64,000 nucleotides of DNA from Punctularia strigosozonata HHB-11173 SS5 (lineage: Eukaryota; Basidiomycota; Agaricomycetes; Corticiales; Punctulariaceae), in the NCBI RefSeq assembly GCF_000264995.1, contig NW_006767435.1, forward strand, positions 1,299,523-1,363,522, in the 5' to 3' direction. This document shows, one piece after another, positions 11,833-23,986 of the stretch. The notes under the pieces were generated by a model. The model worked only from the letters and a program-made list of their open reading frames with translations. It did not search any database and was not told where the DNA came from. The position numbers and the translations under genes were made by a program. The number at the start of each line of letters is the position of its first letter. Position 1 is the stretch's first letter.

Positions 11833-14800
11833 ATGGCGTCCTCGCCGACCCCGACGGCCCAGCGTCGTCGCGGAGTATGGGAGCCGCTGCCTATTATATA
11901 TTACGGCTACGCCATATATCCCTTATCACCTTCGCGTCGTGATACGCGCATCTCTGCACGGACCCGGCTGTCCAGCATCACGGAGGCCTCCACCGACGAC
12001 CGCTTTGCTTACCGCGACGTGGTCAGCCTTGAGGTCGGAGACGAGGTCTATGCTTTCGAGCGCTACACTCCGCGCGGGAAGGAGGTCGAGGGCGAGTGGT
12101 ATCGCGGGTGCGTTCTGTCTCTCGTCTCCAGTACTATGGGCGCTTAGATTGCGTATCTCTGTCTCTCCGTCCGGCCATGCAGATATGTAGTGTGCACCAC
12201 GCGCCGCCCAAGCGTAACGTGGGCGATGTCTGCGCACGACGCCGTGCCGACTGCGCCCCCAAGGCCGCCCCCGAAGACGGAGGAGACGCAGCAGGTCTTC
12301 CTCGGCATCTTTCCCGCGTCACATATCCACGTCCGGGACCAGCTCGCAGACGCCGAAGGCCGCCTCGCTGACCTCGCAGCCTCTTTCGCCGCCTCTTCGC
12401 CCCCGCACGTGAACGGACACAACGGCCGGCCCGAGGACGCGCCCACGCTCGTGCGGAGCAAGAGCGTGCACACGGTCAAAGACAGGGACGACGACGATAC
12501 GCCCGGTTCGGAACGCAAGTCGTTCCGGCTCGGGCCGCCTGCAGACCAGGCGTCCTCCTCACGCGCAGGACTGACCGTTTACCCGCCCTCGGTGCGCTCG
12601 CTCTCGCGCTCGTCTTCACCGACATCGACGCATTCGCATTCGCGCACACACTCGCGCTCAACTTCCATCAACAACGGGCCGCCCGGACTTGGAGGTGCAG
12701 ACGAAAAGCCGCCGCTCCCTCGTCCGACGATCAAAGCTGCGGACGATACGCGCTCTGGCGCGTCGCAACCGCTCATCGATGAAATCGCATCGGCGCTTCG
12801 CGAATGGCACGCACTCGCGTTCCATCACCTTGCCGCACGCGACTACGTTCGCTTCCGCGCCGTGCGCGAGCTAGTTGACGCGCTCCACCTCGGCCGCCGC
12901 CAACTCCTGGCACAAACGCTCTCGCAGGAGGAAACCGCCATGCTCCGGCGCGAGTGCGTGCGGCAGCTCGTCGCTGGAAACGTACTCCAAGGCCTCGACG
13001 TCGTCGTGCGGCACCCGGTCTGGGGCGGGCTCGTGACGTGCGACGTCGTGACCGAGTTCCCCGGTGCGCAGGGGGGTGCGAACGCCGCGGCAAATGCGGC
13101 ACTGCAGGCTGCGTTGGAGGTCGACAGGCGGAACTGGGTGAGCGCAATCCGCATGTATGCGATGCAGGTCGGGCTCGCCTACATGGACGTCGGGCCACAC
13201 GACTCCGGTCCTGACGTGGGACTCAACGGCACGCCGCTGCCTACCGTGGACTTCTCGACGGCCGGCGCGCCACTGCCGACGCCCGCGCACTCCGCGTTCC
13301 CGGAGGCGTTCCCGGGGGGCTCGCTGCGCGCACGCGGCGGGACCGTCACGTCGACGTCTTCGCCCTTTCCCTCCTCGCCCCTCCCGCAGGTAGCCTCGTT
13401 TTCTTCCTCTTCTACCGCCGCGGCCACCCTTCCGACAAACTTCTTTCACGTCTTTCTCGACCTTCGTGCCTTTGTCGCGTCGCCCTGCGCGCCGGGCGAG
13501 ACCGCAGAACTCTTTTTCTCGCTTTACGACCAAGCACAGGCGCGCTTCGTCTCTGAGGAGTTTTGTGCCGTGCTCAACCACCATGGCGTGCTCGCGCGGG
13601 ACGGGGGCCGGAGCGGGCGGATACGGACGTTGTTCACGGACCTGGTCAAGGCGGATGTGGAGCGCCCGATTTGGCTCGTGTGCAGAATCGTGGTGCGGCG
13701 GGCGGGGATGAAGGCCTCGAACGGCGGCGGGTTTGTGAATGGCGGAACAATCGAGGAGGAGCCGGGTGCGGAGACGACGGGCATGGGGCGGAGGGGGAGC
13801 GAGGCGATGGTACATGTCAATGGCGAAGGAGATAGAGAGGGCGGGTTAGCGTATAGGCGGCCGTTTGGGTGCGCGGTGCTGGAGTTGACCCAGCTTGCAA
13901 AGGCGCGGGTGGCGAGCGAGGAGGGGCGTTGGGATGCTGGCGCGGCGAAGGAGCACACGATGCCGATTTGGGTGCCAGTGAACGAGAGCGTATTTTCGAT
14001 GTTGCACCAGGATGTTATTGCGGGGAACACGCGAGAGTACGAAAAATCACCGAAGTAAGCTGCATTCGTATTATATGTTAGGCGCGCGACCTATGCTGAT
14101 GTACGTGACGCGATAGAGCGGAGATGCTTGCCGTGTCGATCAAAATCTTCCGCGGGAACGCGCAGACGATCGTGAAGGAGAATATGTCGATCCTCCAGGA
14201 CGCTCCGCTCACGCTCCGGCTCAACTTCCCCGACGTTGTCTTCCCAGGCGACTCGCGAAATGAGCTGTACGTGAAGCTTTGGGCGGGCGACTTCGCGCCT
14301 ACCCACACTCGAACCGGTTCTACTTCCGCGCGGCGCTCTATGGTCGTTTTCCCGCGCATGGGTCAGCTCGGCGGTGCGCTGCAAGGTGCAGCGGAGAACG
14401 TGCAGGTCACAATCGAGGTCCGCGATAACGAGGGACGGCCCATCGAGCATGCCATCAGTATGGGCGCCGGAGAGCCGCCCGTTACGCACTTCCACTCTAT
14501 TGTCTTCGCGCGTAACAGCCAACCAACGTTCGGTGAGCTCGTCAAGGTAGCCCTTCCCCGTACCGGGCTCGAACGTTGGCACCTCTTCTTCACCTTCCGC
14601 CACCGCTCCGGGCGCGAGCGCGGAGCGCCCGACCGCCCATTCGCGTTCGGTTTCCTACCGCTCGTTCCGGATGCACGCGCGTTTCTCGAGGATGGCGAGC
14701 ATGTACTCGTGCTGTACCGCGCAGATCGCCTTGCACAGCTCGCACCCGAGACGTACCTCGCCGCGACGCCGGAGCTGGGCCCCGGCCAGCGCGTGGATCA

Positions 14801-17800
14801 AGTCTCCGTTCCGCCGGAGATGCAGCGCATCGCCCAGCCGCTGCGCGATAGCGCCACATTACGGACGTCGTTGACCTCCACGCGCTTCACACAGAACACA
14901 GTATTAATGCACCTTTTCAACTGGCCGCAGATCGCGGATGACCGCGAGCTGCTTCGGACGGTGCTCACCAAGTTCACGTTCGTGGGTGAGATGGAGATCG
15001 TCAAGTTCCTCCGCGACATATTCGATGCCCTCTTTGGCCTCCTCGCTAGTGCACACAATCAGGCGGGCGAGTTCGATCGCCTCGTGTTTGACGCGCTCGT
15101 AACGGTACTCGGGATCGTGCAGGATCGGAGGTTCAGCAACTTCCAGCCAGTGTTAGACGTCTACATCGAGCAGCACTTTAACAGTGCTGCCGCAGCGTCG
15201 CACATGATTCACTCCATGAACCAGCTCCTCGCGAACCCTACCGCGCCTGACACAGCGAGCGCGCTTCGCGCGGCGCTCAAGGTATGGCATTACGTGTTCA
15301 AATTCATCGCACGATCGCGAGAGCTGCAAAAGGTGAAGGAGGTCGGCATGGGCGGCGGCGCGACGGCCGATCACCTCGAGCTTACGTTCAGGCGCGAGCT
15401 GCGTGCGCACCTTGCGGAGGTGAACAAGTTGATGGCTACGACTACACCGCCGTCGATCATCGGCACGCAGACGATCGCCCTCCAGCACTTCACGAGCATC
15501 CTCCCTGAGCTCGCGAAAATGTTTACCACCGTCGAGCTTGTCACGATCGCAACCACGTTCGCCAACTCGGTCGCGAGGACGCGAGGGAAAATAGTGATCT
15601 GGAAGTTGATCATGTACCTCCAGATGGTGAAGGGCTTCCTGTTCGACAACCCGCAGTCGCGCGCGCTGCTTGTGGAGGCGGTGGTCATCTGGATCAAGCC
15701 GCACTTCGGCCGGTTCGACGAGTACGCACATGTGACAACAGCCGACTCGGAGAGTGCCAGGGACGCGGCAAGGCTCGCATGGATGGAGAGTACGCGCCTG
15801 TGCGTGACGATCATCGCGGTCATGCTTGACAAGCTGCAGCAGTGCTTGATCGACCCGAGCATCATCACCGACCGGAGCCGCTTCCGCCAGGAGCAAGACA
15901 ATGTCGAGTATCTGCTCTCACTTCTTCCGAGGTAAGCGCAATGAGCCTCTGCAATATCGAATCTGACCGTGTCACATCAGACTGCTGGATGCTTATCGGG
16001 AGTTCCAATCCCCCCAGTTCATGCTTTCGCTGGAGCACACCCGCACGGTGACCAGCCAGCCGGCGGCGGTCCCTGTCACCTTTCCCGAATCCTACCCGTT
16101 CTCGATGCTGGCCTACATGCCACACTCCCAGAGGCCCCCGCACGCATCGTCGAGCACGAGCCTCGCGGACGCCACCTTCAACCCAGGCCTGGGCGAAACG
16201 GCCATCGTATTCCTCGTGCTAATCTTGTCGTCACCAAAAAAGCACATACTCGAGTTCTTCCAATCGAGTTTTGAGATTGAGGGGCGGGACAATTTTGCGA
16301 CGCTCCTCTCGCTGTTTTTCAACGTTGCGACGTCGATTCTGAACAATGATGCCTTCCCGAGCAACTGGCTTAACGTGAATATCCTCGTGCACAAGGTTCT
16401 TATCAAGATCATGGAGCCCATCGCAACGTTGTTGGAGAAAGAGTTTATTCCGAACGACGAGAAATCGCCGTCGTTTAATGCGGGGCTGTGGCAACAGGTG
16501 TTCCATATGTTACTCAAGTTGCTGTCCTCGGAACAGCTGGCTATCGAAGAGTGCAGCCCTCAGGTGCGTGAAGTCGCGGATCCGCTTTAGGTGTACCCGT
16601 TGACGTTTCATCAGAAACGTCGCGCTGTCTGGAGATTGGCCGGTGACATCCGTGGTGAAGGGGCAGCAATCCTGCTTAGGCTTTGGGACTCCCTGGGATG
16701 GTCGGATGATGTCTCTGCGGAAGCAGGAGCGATCACGCGATACGGCGTAGGTGCCCTCCTGATCCTGGCACCATTCCAGCTGAAGCACTCTTTCAGCGCT
16801 ACCAAGCTACTCTCAGCTCTCTGGTCGGCCAAGTTGTCAACCTTTGCCTCAGTCATCATGATCAACTCCGTAATAACGGCGTGCAGATCCTCTACAGCAT
16901 GATTGTGTCGGAGTACTACCAGTCTGACCATTTCGACGAGATCGAGAATGAGGTTGTTAACAAGCTGGACTCGTTATTCATGTCGGACAGCAAAGGCGAC
17001 GACATCTCAAGAGCGTTTTTTATCAGCCAGCTGCGTCATCTGTTCGACAGCTCCGATGTGGACGAGCACCTGCGCAACCGCGTGAACAGCTTCCTAGACT
17101 CCGTGGATCTTTTCCTGGAGCTCCTTCTCAGCGTGCGCGCTCTCCCAGAAGGAGAAGAGTTTGCCGATGATCGGGTTATCGCAACTGTAAGAACCAACCG
17201 TCCTGTTACGCATACATCCTTGTTAAATCGCTTTTGCACAGTTGCGGTTGATGAACTTCATCCGGAGGATCGGACGCGACGAGATATACATCAAATACGT
17301 CCATCAGCTTGTCAATGTACGTACATCCTCACCGTCCTCGTGGCAACGCTATAATTATGCGGGATCGCAGATGCATCTTCAATCACAAAACTATGTCGAA
17401 GCAGCGTTGACCCTCAAACTTCACTCTGATCTGCATGAATGGGATCTCAACTCTTTCGTCCCGCCCATGGAGGACCTTGGCCTGCCCCAACAGTCCCAAT
17501 TCCACAGAAAAGAGACATTGTGCCTGCTCATCCTTGATTATTTAGGTAAGTGTGGATAAAGTCCAATGACGGATATACCCGGCTTACCCTCAGCGCAGGG
17601 AAAGGCAAGGCTTGGGAAAGTGCGATTGAAATATGCAAGGAGCTCGAGTATCAGCACTCGGAGGTGACCTTCAATTAGTCGGTATCCGTTCTCCGAAAAT
17701 AAATTGCGGTACTCATTTTTCGACAGTGGTCGGTTGTCGGAAATTCTGCGACATCAAGCTGCCTTGCTTGAACACATCGTGACGGACCAACGATACTATC

Positions 17801-19259
17801 CCGACTATTTCCGCGTCGCTTATTACGGCAACTTCCCTACAGCTATTCGCAACAAGCAGATAATTGTGAGCTGGCTAAAGCAAGGTCCCATGTTCGTATC
17901 TCACTCCGTCACAGTATCGAGGATACGAATGGGAGAAATTCGGCGCATTCTGCGAACGTATGCTGAACAAACACCCCGGTGCCCAACTGCTGAAGACGAT
18001 GGGAGATCCCCCTCCCGATATACGTTTCGGAAGCGACCAGTACATACAGTGTACTGCAGTCACTCCGGAACCTAATCGTGAATTGCCGATCTTCACTAAC
18101 CCGGACGTACCGGCGGCTGTACGGATCTATTACGAGCATTGGTATTTCTTCATTCCTTTCCCGAAAGCGCACGATCTCATGCACCTATCCAGCGCTGTCA
18201 ATACGTTCAGCTGCTCACGCCCCTTCATCAAGCGCACCCGTGATGGTGAAGAGGAGCAATGGATCGAGAAGACGTATTTCACCACCGAGGCATCCTTCCC
18301 CACGGTGCTACGGCGATCCGACGTTTTGGCTGTAGAAGTTCAGGAAATATCACCCATCGATAATGCTATCACGGAAGTACAACAAAGGACCAAGGAATTG
18401 ACCATCCTTTATATGAAATACTCCGTGCTCGCCAAGGCCTCACAAACCGTACCCACAAATGCCCTATCTATGACGCTCAACAGCGCCGTTGACGCGCCTG
18501 CGAATGCTGGAATAGCGTTGTTTCGACATTATCTCAGCTCAGAATACTCTGTCCGACATCCCGATCGCGCTGAAACAGTGGAGAAGCTGCGGCAAGCCAT
18601 CGACGACCAGGCATGTTCATCCCTCCGATTCGTCCTGAGGATAGCACACTAAGCTTTGACGATATAAGGTCCGCGCAATAGACAATTGTCTTAAGCTCCA
18701 TGGGCAAGTTTGCCCACCGGAAATGCTGTCGTTCCACGATACACTAGAAAAATTCTTCAAAAAGAACTTCCACGAGGAGATCAAACGGTTATTCGATGAT
18801 ACTTCCATCAACGGCGACGTATCTTTTGGCGCCCGATCGAAGCGCAATGGTCCTTCGCAATACGCTGGCTCGCACGATCAGCAATCAGTCAACTCTGCGA
18901 GAGATCCTACCCTCATCGCGCCCCTACAATTAGGTCATACCCCGCTTTCCCCCATACCGTTGTCCCCACACTTCTTGTCTTCTCAGCAAGGGTCGTCCTC
19001 CAAGCAGACTCCGCTCCAACGCCATCTACGCCATTTGGCTCGTCATGGAATCAACGGCGTGTCTTCCGGACCCGAAAACACCACCAGTGACGAGCATCAC
19101 TCCTTGGCTTCGCCGCCGGAGTCCTTGATCACAGTTGGGAACACGACTGCGCCTGGGGCGCCTTCCATCGCACCTTCAGAACTTCGAAGCATCACCGGAT
19201 CTGTCAAGGGAAGATTTTCACGACTGGGCAGTTTGAGTTTTCGGAAAAGAGGCGGATGA
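11833..19259 (+). CDS. DOCK-family guanine nucleotide exchange factor (Dck1/DOCK180-like)
   Basis: Twelve exons close to 2,273 residues (boundaries near 12107/12183, 14054/14117, 15931/15981, 16563/16615, 16746/16797, 17186/17242, 17316/17371, 17545/17599, 17677/17727, 17865/17915, 18610/18669). An SH3 domain (about 65-140; VGDEVYAFERY, then VFLGIFPASHIHVRD) precedes a DOCK N-terminal region (about 510-690), a C2/DHR-1 domain (about 718-880) and helical repeats. DHR-2 spans about 1690-2120 (MNFIRRIGRDEIYIKYVHQL; later PEMLSFHDTLEKFFKKNF). The tail is Ser/Pro-rich and ends basic. DHR-2 exchanges GDP for GTP on Rac/Cdc42-type GTPases, usually with an ELMO partner (Lmo1 in yeast). DHR-1 binds phosphoinositides. 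The role is in polarity, cell-wall and stress signalling. The last intron reads as GC-AG (CAG|GCATGT); no in-phase GT alternative was found. Confidence 0.93.
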
Positions 19260-20668
19260 GCCCGCCTTCGAAGTTCTTCCTCGGATTTTGGATCACGGAT
19301 CTCTGTTTATTCTCATAATCTGTGGCAATGTACGTTCTCGTTTCGTTCCGGTACTTCACCTGCTTCATGCTATTCGATTGTCTTGCTACGTAATACTTGC
19401 CATGCACTGTTGTATACATTTATCGCTTGCGCAACGGGACCCTTGTGGTAGCGCTGGATACAAAGACAAGAATGATACCACGTGTCTACTGGTGTCTTCC
19501 TCCATCATACTCTGAATGCGAAATGCCGCGATGTCTCGGTCATACTGCATCGCCATTCGCAAGAAGGTACCAGAAGTAATCGAAGACTAGACGTTGCTGC
19601 TTCGCCGCGCCGGCGGAACGAGGCTATCCTGGACTGTTGGGAAACACCAACATGTGCGTAGTTCATGAGCGTACTATCCATTGACTATAGGTCGCGCAGT
19701 TAGCGCGCGCGGGCAACTTCGCCCCAAAGCTTCCTGGGGAGCAGTCCGACGGCAACGGTACGCAAGATTGCCGGGTGCGATCCTATGCCACAGATAGGAG
19801 GTGGACTCATTGGCGGACGCGTCGGTGAGAAATCCATGCGCGAGCGCTGTTCAGATACAGCAATGGTGGCATGCGCCTTCAGATGGAATGGATTTCGGAA
19901 TGCTCCCAGTGACCGCACACATTGTGGCGATGTCGTACCACGATTCATGTGGTACGGTCGTCCGCGCCGCGCGTGATATGCTGCGAGCGCTGTCAACCCA
20001 CCCGTTGCAAGGATCGCACGAACAAGATCTCTGAGTGGGCGGCCAGGGCAGTGCAGTTGTAGTCATGCTATTCGTCCCTCGTTCTTGTCGCACAACGACC
20101 GAGCAGCATTGATAGGTATGCACTAGATCTCCCTGCGCAGGACACTTGGTAGGCCCACCTCGGTGCAGAACCCCGCATTGCGTGTTGGATTCTTGCCCGC
20201 AAGAAGCACGATAAGCTCCGGATGTCGATGACGAGGAAAAGGGCTCGTTTGCGTCCGACCAACGAAGCGCGGGATTGCCGCCCGTGTCGAATGTCGTGTT
20301 TCGAGTTTTGATAGCTGGTTCAACGTAGCTCCATGACTTGGTGCATTTGCCAGCGCCAGACAACAGCACAATGGCCGCGGAGCCCTACACAACGCTTGAT
20401 GGATGATTCGATGTTGGCGTGAGCAGAATCCCTTCGATGTATTGAATCTCGTCGCACGGTCGAACGGAATGTGTTCCACCCCGAAAATATGTCAAAGAAT
20501 ATGATTGGTCGCGGGTCGACGCCGTCTGCACACCGGTATGACGTTGCTTCATAGTGTTCCAAGCGGAACCACGAACGGGAGAGGAATCGGCATTTCTTAT
20601 GTCCCGGTTTTCTCTTGAATTCATTGCAGCCCTGAGATGCCCTATCATTGGCGCTCATAAAGATTGCA
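19260..20668. other. Intergenic between DOCK and Med27 3' ends
   Basis: The two flanking genes converge on this 1.4-kb stretch. Minus-strand frames around 20068-20480 are open in all three frames but show no domain or consistent exon chain. I see no supported gene; it probably holds two 3' UTRs and neutral sequence. Confidence 0.5.
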
Positions 20669-21845
20669 TCATGATTCAAGGCACGCAGTGTGTCGTGGTT
20701 CCCAGTTGCTGTTGTTCCCTTCGTCCGCGCTCGATGAAATGGAGCAACCCATCCAGGCACGCGCGATAGGAGGTAAATGACCTTCGAGGGAGAGGACGCG
20801 GTCGCACACTGGACATTTATCCGTGAAAAGCCCGTCATAAGCCTGGAGAAGCTCCTGCGGAAAATAACCAGATCGTTGTCAGCTTCAGGACTACATGGGG
20901 TGATGAAGCAAGCGCACCAAGAGATGTTGGAGGTGAAGTTGCGGGTGTTTCTGAAGGACTTTGGCGAACTCTTGCGAGAGTTTGAGATACACGGTGTACT
21001 CGGACTGAGAGTGAGGCAAGGTCTATACCGCACGGTTGAGCGCTACATGAGTGCCAACTAGAGGGGGGATACCGACCTTCTCCCGAGGCCCGAACGCAGT
21101 GACATTCTCTATTACCAGTGGTTGGTCGTCGGCATGTCGCTCAAAGCGTATGAATGTTGTCAAGATGTCCGGTATCTCGAACCTCAGGATGAGAGGGTTT
21201 GGAGGGCCTGTAGCCGATACCCGATGCGACCGAGACAACGCCCAGATGCGGAGCACTCTTTCCGTACGATGGGCGTTGAACTCGCGGACGAAGCCTGCTA
21301 CCTCGTGGGCGTATAAGGGAGGCAGTTCTCCGCTTGCCAGCGGCCAAGTAGCTGGTCGTTGGTTGAATGCGGGAAAGGGTGATGGGGCATCCGGAGAAGG
21401 TCCTCGTCTGTAAGATAGATACCAAAGTCAGTGCTTCAGCACGCGGATCGAACACTCGTGGAATATATGCATACCGAAATTGTCGCTGCTCCTTGCGTAC
21501 ATCCACGCCAAACGGCCCCTTTTGTGACTCTCCGCTTTGCTGAGCAGCCTTGAGAGCCGCTTGGACGTTTTCTGACTTGACAAGTTCCACGAACTGCTTC
21601 AAATCTCCAAAATATCTTCGAATTTGTTCGGGTCGTGAGAGGCTTAACCCGACACTCTCCAGATCAACAGACCCTCCGAGGTCGTTGACGAGACCCCCGG
21701 AAGTCGGCGTTCGCAGAAGCTGAGCAGGATATTGACGCAGTGCTTGAACCTTCTCGCTGAGTTCCACCAGCGTTTGAATCTGCGACGCGTATGAGCTTGC
21801 AGCAACTGGCGTGAGTGCCTTGTCCTTGTCCACCTCCATCGCCAT
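20669..21845 (-). CDS. MED27: Mediator complex subunit 27
   Basis: Four exons (21475-21845, 21077-21407, 20918-21004, 20669-20854) close to 324 residues. The N-terminal half is helical (SQIQTLVELSEKVQALRQYP). A middle domain contains LILRFEIPDILTTFIRF and QPLVIENVTAFGPREK. The C-terminus has the family's Cys/His-type end: DKCPVCDRVLSLEGHLPP followed by RHTACLES. Med27 belongs to the tail module of Mediator, which links activators to RNA polymerase II. The third intron is fixed by phase: only a donor after CTCTTG joins the helix LHLQHLL to ELLQAYDGLF in frame. A nearby GT would shift the frame. I chose the MAMEVDKDK start; an upstream in-frame ATG at 21956 would add 37 residues. It is divergent from the Spc34 gene, 140 bp away. 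Confidence 0.85.
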
Positions 21846-21985
21846 CGCAAGACTGAAGCAGTGAAATATCCCTGAACACAGTTCGAATGGGTGGGAAGAG
21901 AGAGCCACATCCGCGACGGCTCTAACGCGCACCGCGTCTTCGCCCTCGACTGCCATATGCCTGTGCTTTGTATTGATCGGCAGAT
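21846..21985. promoter_or_regulatory. Short shared promoter, Med27 / Spc34
   Basis: Only 140 bp separate the two start codons, which face away from each other, so both promoters and 5' leaders must share or overlap in this interval. I see no convincing TATA box. The longer Med27 start at 21956 would use up most of it. Confidence 0.5.
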
Positions 21986-23986
21986 ATGCCCTCCCTCACG
22001 GATTCTCTTGATCGTATAAACAAAGCCACGAACGCAATCCACGATGTGGTTTCAGGAACCAGCAGACCAAGCCGTAGCGCGGGTTGGTTCGCGCGGGCCG
22101 TACTGGAGACGCCGACCAACCTTCCCGATCTGATACGGGACATAGACGACTCGGAGCTGGGGCTGTTTACGTTGATCCCACCGGATCCAGTGGCAGGAAG
22201 CAACGGGACTCGTCCAGAGATAACGCGGATGGCCCACCATGCCGCCACGCCGTTGAGGAAACAGAAATCAACTGTGCAGGCGAAGGCTCCAAATCCGGAA
22301 ATCTTCGTAGAGGCTGCTCAACGACAGTTGGACAGATAGTGAGGCTTCTTGAGATGCTCATCACCTCTGATGCGTGCATTTAACATCGTATATAGCGACT
22401 CCATACACCCAATGCCTCAAGCAAAAGCTGCAGTGGAGTCCCTCATGGAACGCGTTCATTCTGTCAGGGATCAGATACGGCGACTATCTATGGAGCTTGA
22501 GCGGGTAGGCTGGATCTGAAACTCATAATGTTTAACGAAACTCATCCCCGAGTGAAGTCCGGAGATCGAACGACCGACTCAGATACGGACGAAGATCACC
22601 GGGCATCTGACCAATCCCAATACAGACGGGAGCAACATCGTGTCGAGGAACTTCAGGGGAAGATCGCCGAGGCCCGGGCCCGTGTGCGTCGAGTTCAATG
22701 CCATATCCCGCTTCACCCGAACTATAGGTCTGACAAGGTCATGATGGCATATAGAAAGAAGCTTTCCTGGATAAACGTGCCACCTCGGCAGGCTCAAAGC
22801 CCAAACACCCTACGCCTCCTGTACAGGCGCCCAATAGTAAAGAAGCAGAGTTCTGGAACAGCCCGGGTATCGGCGAACGGACAAGGCAGTTCACCGGTGG
22901 TCTTTTGATGGACGAAAGCGTCGACATGAATGCGGATGACTTGACAATGTCGGCCCTTGCGAGCCCCACACCTATGAAACCTCCAGCTCGCAGCTTCGGG
23001 AGTCGAAGTCATGCCGCCACGCCTACGCGTTCGGCGGCGAATCCTACCAACAAGAACAGCGGTATGGGAATAGGTGCTGACCCGTCAACTCCGATGGAAG
23101 CCGTAACGCTGGAAACTGGCGAGCCAGAGGGAGACCTTGGCGATGTCCCGGAAGACGACAAAACGGTGGTCCTGCCCAAGCCTCCGGCGGCAGCAAGTCT
23201 CAATTCACCTACCTCTCCGAGCGCTCCGGACGATCCTGGACATACTAGGGAACCCACTGCGCCTCCTACACCAACACCTCTTTCAAAAACCTTGATCGAA
23301 CGAGGTATCAAGGTGACGCCAGGAATAGAACGCATCGTGGTACGTCGCCCGACGAGTTCGAAACTTTGTGACTATTGAGGCGCGCCTGCCGCTGATTTGA
23401 CTTTTATGGCATGCTTGCGTATGTGTGATACAGGAGAAGATATGGTCCACTGTCGGAGAAATCATATCGCCCGGCCAGCAGTACGATGGGAGCGGTGCTG
23501 CCGCTGCGAAACCGCAGGCTAAGGACACGATGTACGTATCTCCGCCTTCCTCTCATTATAGCAAGGACGGACGCTCATGGATTGTGCAATGGGACTTCCG
23601 CTTGTGTCGATCTGATCCCTGCTTTGCTTTTCAGACGCCACCTCGAAATCGTTTCGACACAAATGCCCGCTCCGGGGTCGCCCGGCCCGTCAACTGCGTC
23701 CTCATTCTCTGGCGTCGAGGCCGCTGAAGGCGGCGCGCCGACGTCTCAGCAAGTGTTGTTGGCACACCTGCTCTTGGCGCTGCTCAACTCGCCCACGCAC
23801 TCAATGCCCTTGAACTCGATCAAGGAGCTGATGGCCGACAAGGCGACTGGCATCGGCAGCGATGATGGACTTGGCCTCGGGATCGGCGGAGGAGCGATGA
23901 AGGCGTATTATACGTGCGTTGCGAAGAGGTTGCTGAAGGTGGACCGGTCCAGCCGCGAGCAGGTGGTGAAATTCAACGCCCTATGA
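21986..23986 (+). CDS. SPC34: DASH complex subunit Spc34-like
   Basis: The N-terminus matches the Spc34 pattern: MPSLTDSLDRINKATNAI, then a short segment ending NLPDLIRDIDDSELGLFTLI, then EIFVEAAQRQLDRYDSIHPM. A coiled coil follows (VESLMERVHSVRDQIRRLSM, later RVEELQGKIAEARARVR). DASH/Dam1 couples kinetochores to spindle microtubules. Exon 1 (21986-22338) and exon 2 (22396-22504) join cleanly; the exons between about 22,558 and 22,792 are uncertain and their frames do not close with ordinary sites. The rest is Pro/Ser/Thr-rich and ends near the stop at 23986 with a small helical segment (QQVLLAHLLLALLNSP; MKAYYTCVAKRLLKV). The extended C-terminus makes it clearly longer than yeast Spc34 (295 residues), and could mean that a second gene follows, but one reading frame runs through. 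Confidence 0.65.

Noticed and set aside
12871-13815. 314-codon minus-strand open frame
   Set aside because: It is the antisense of a DOCK exon whose frame and splicing are supported by domain matches.
20320-21033. 237-codon minus-strand open frame across the Med27 3' half
   Set aside because: It is out of frame with the Med27 exons; the correct frame, with two introns, gives the conserved Cys-containing C-terminus.
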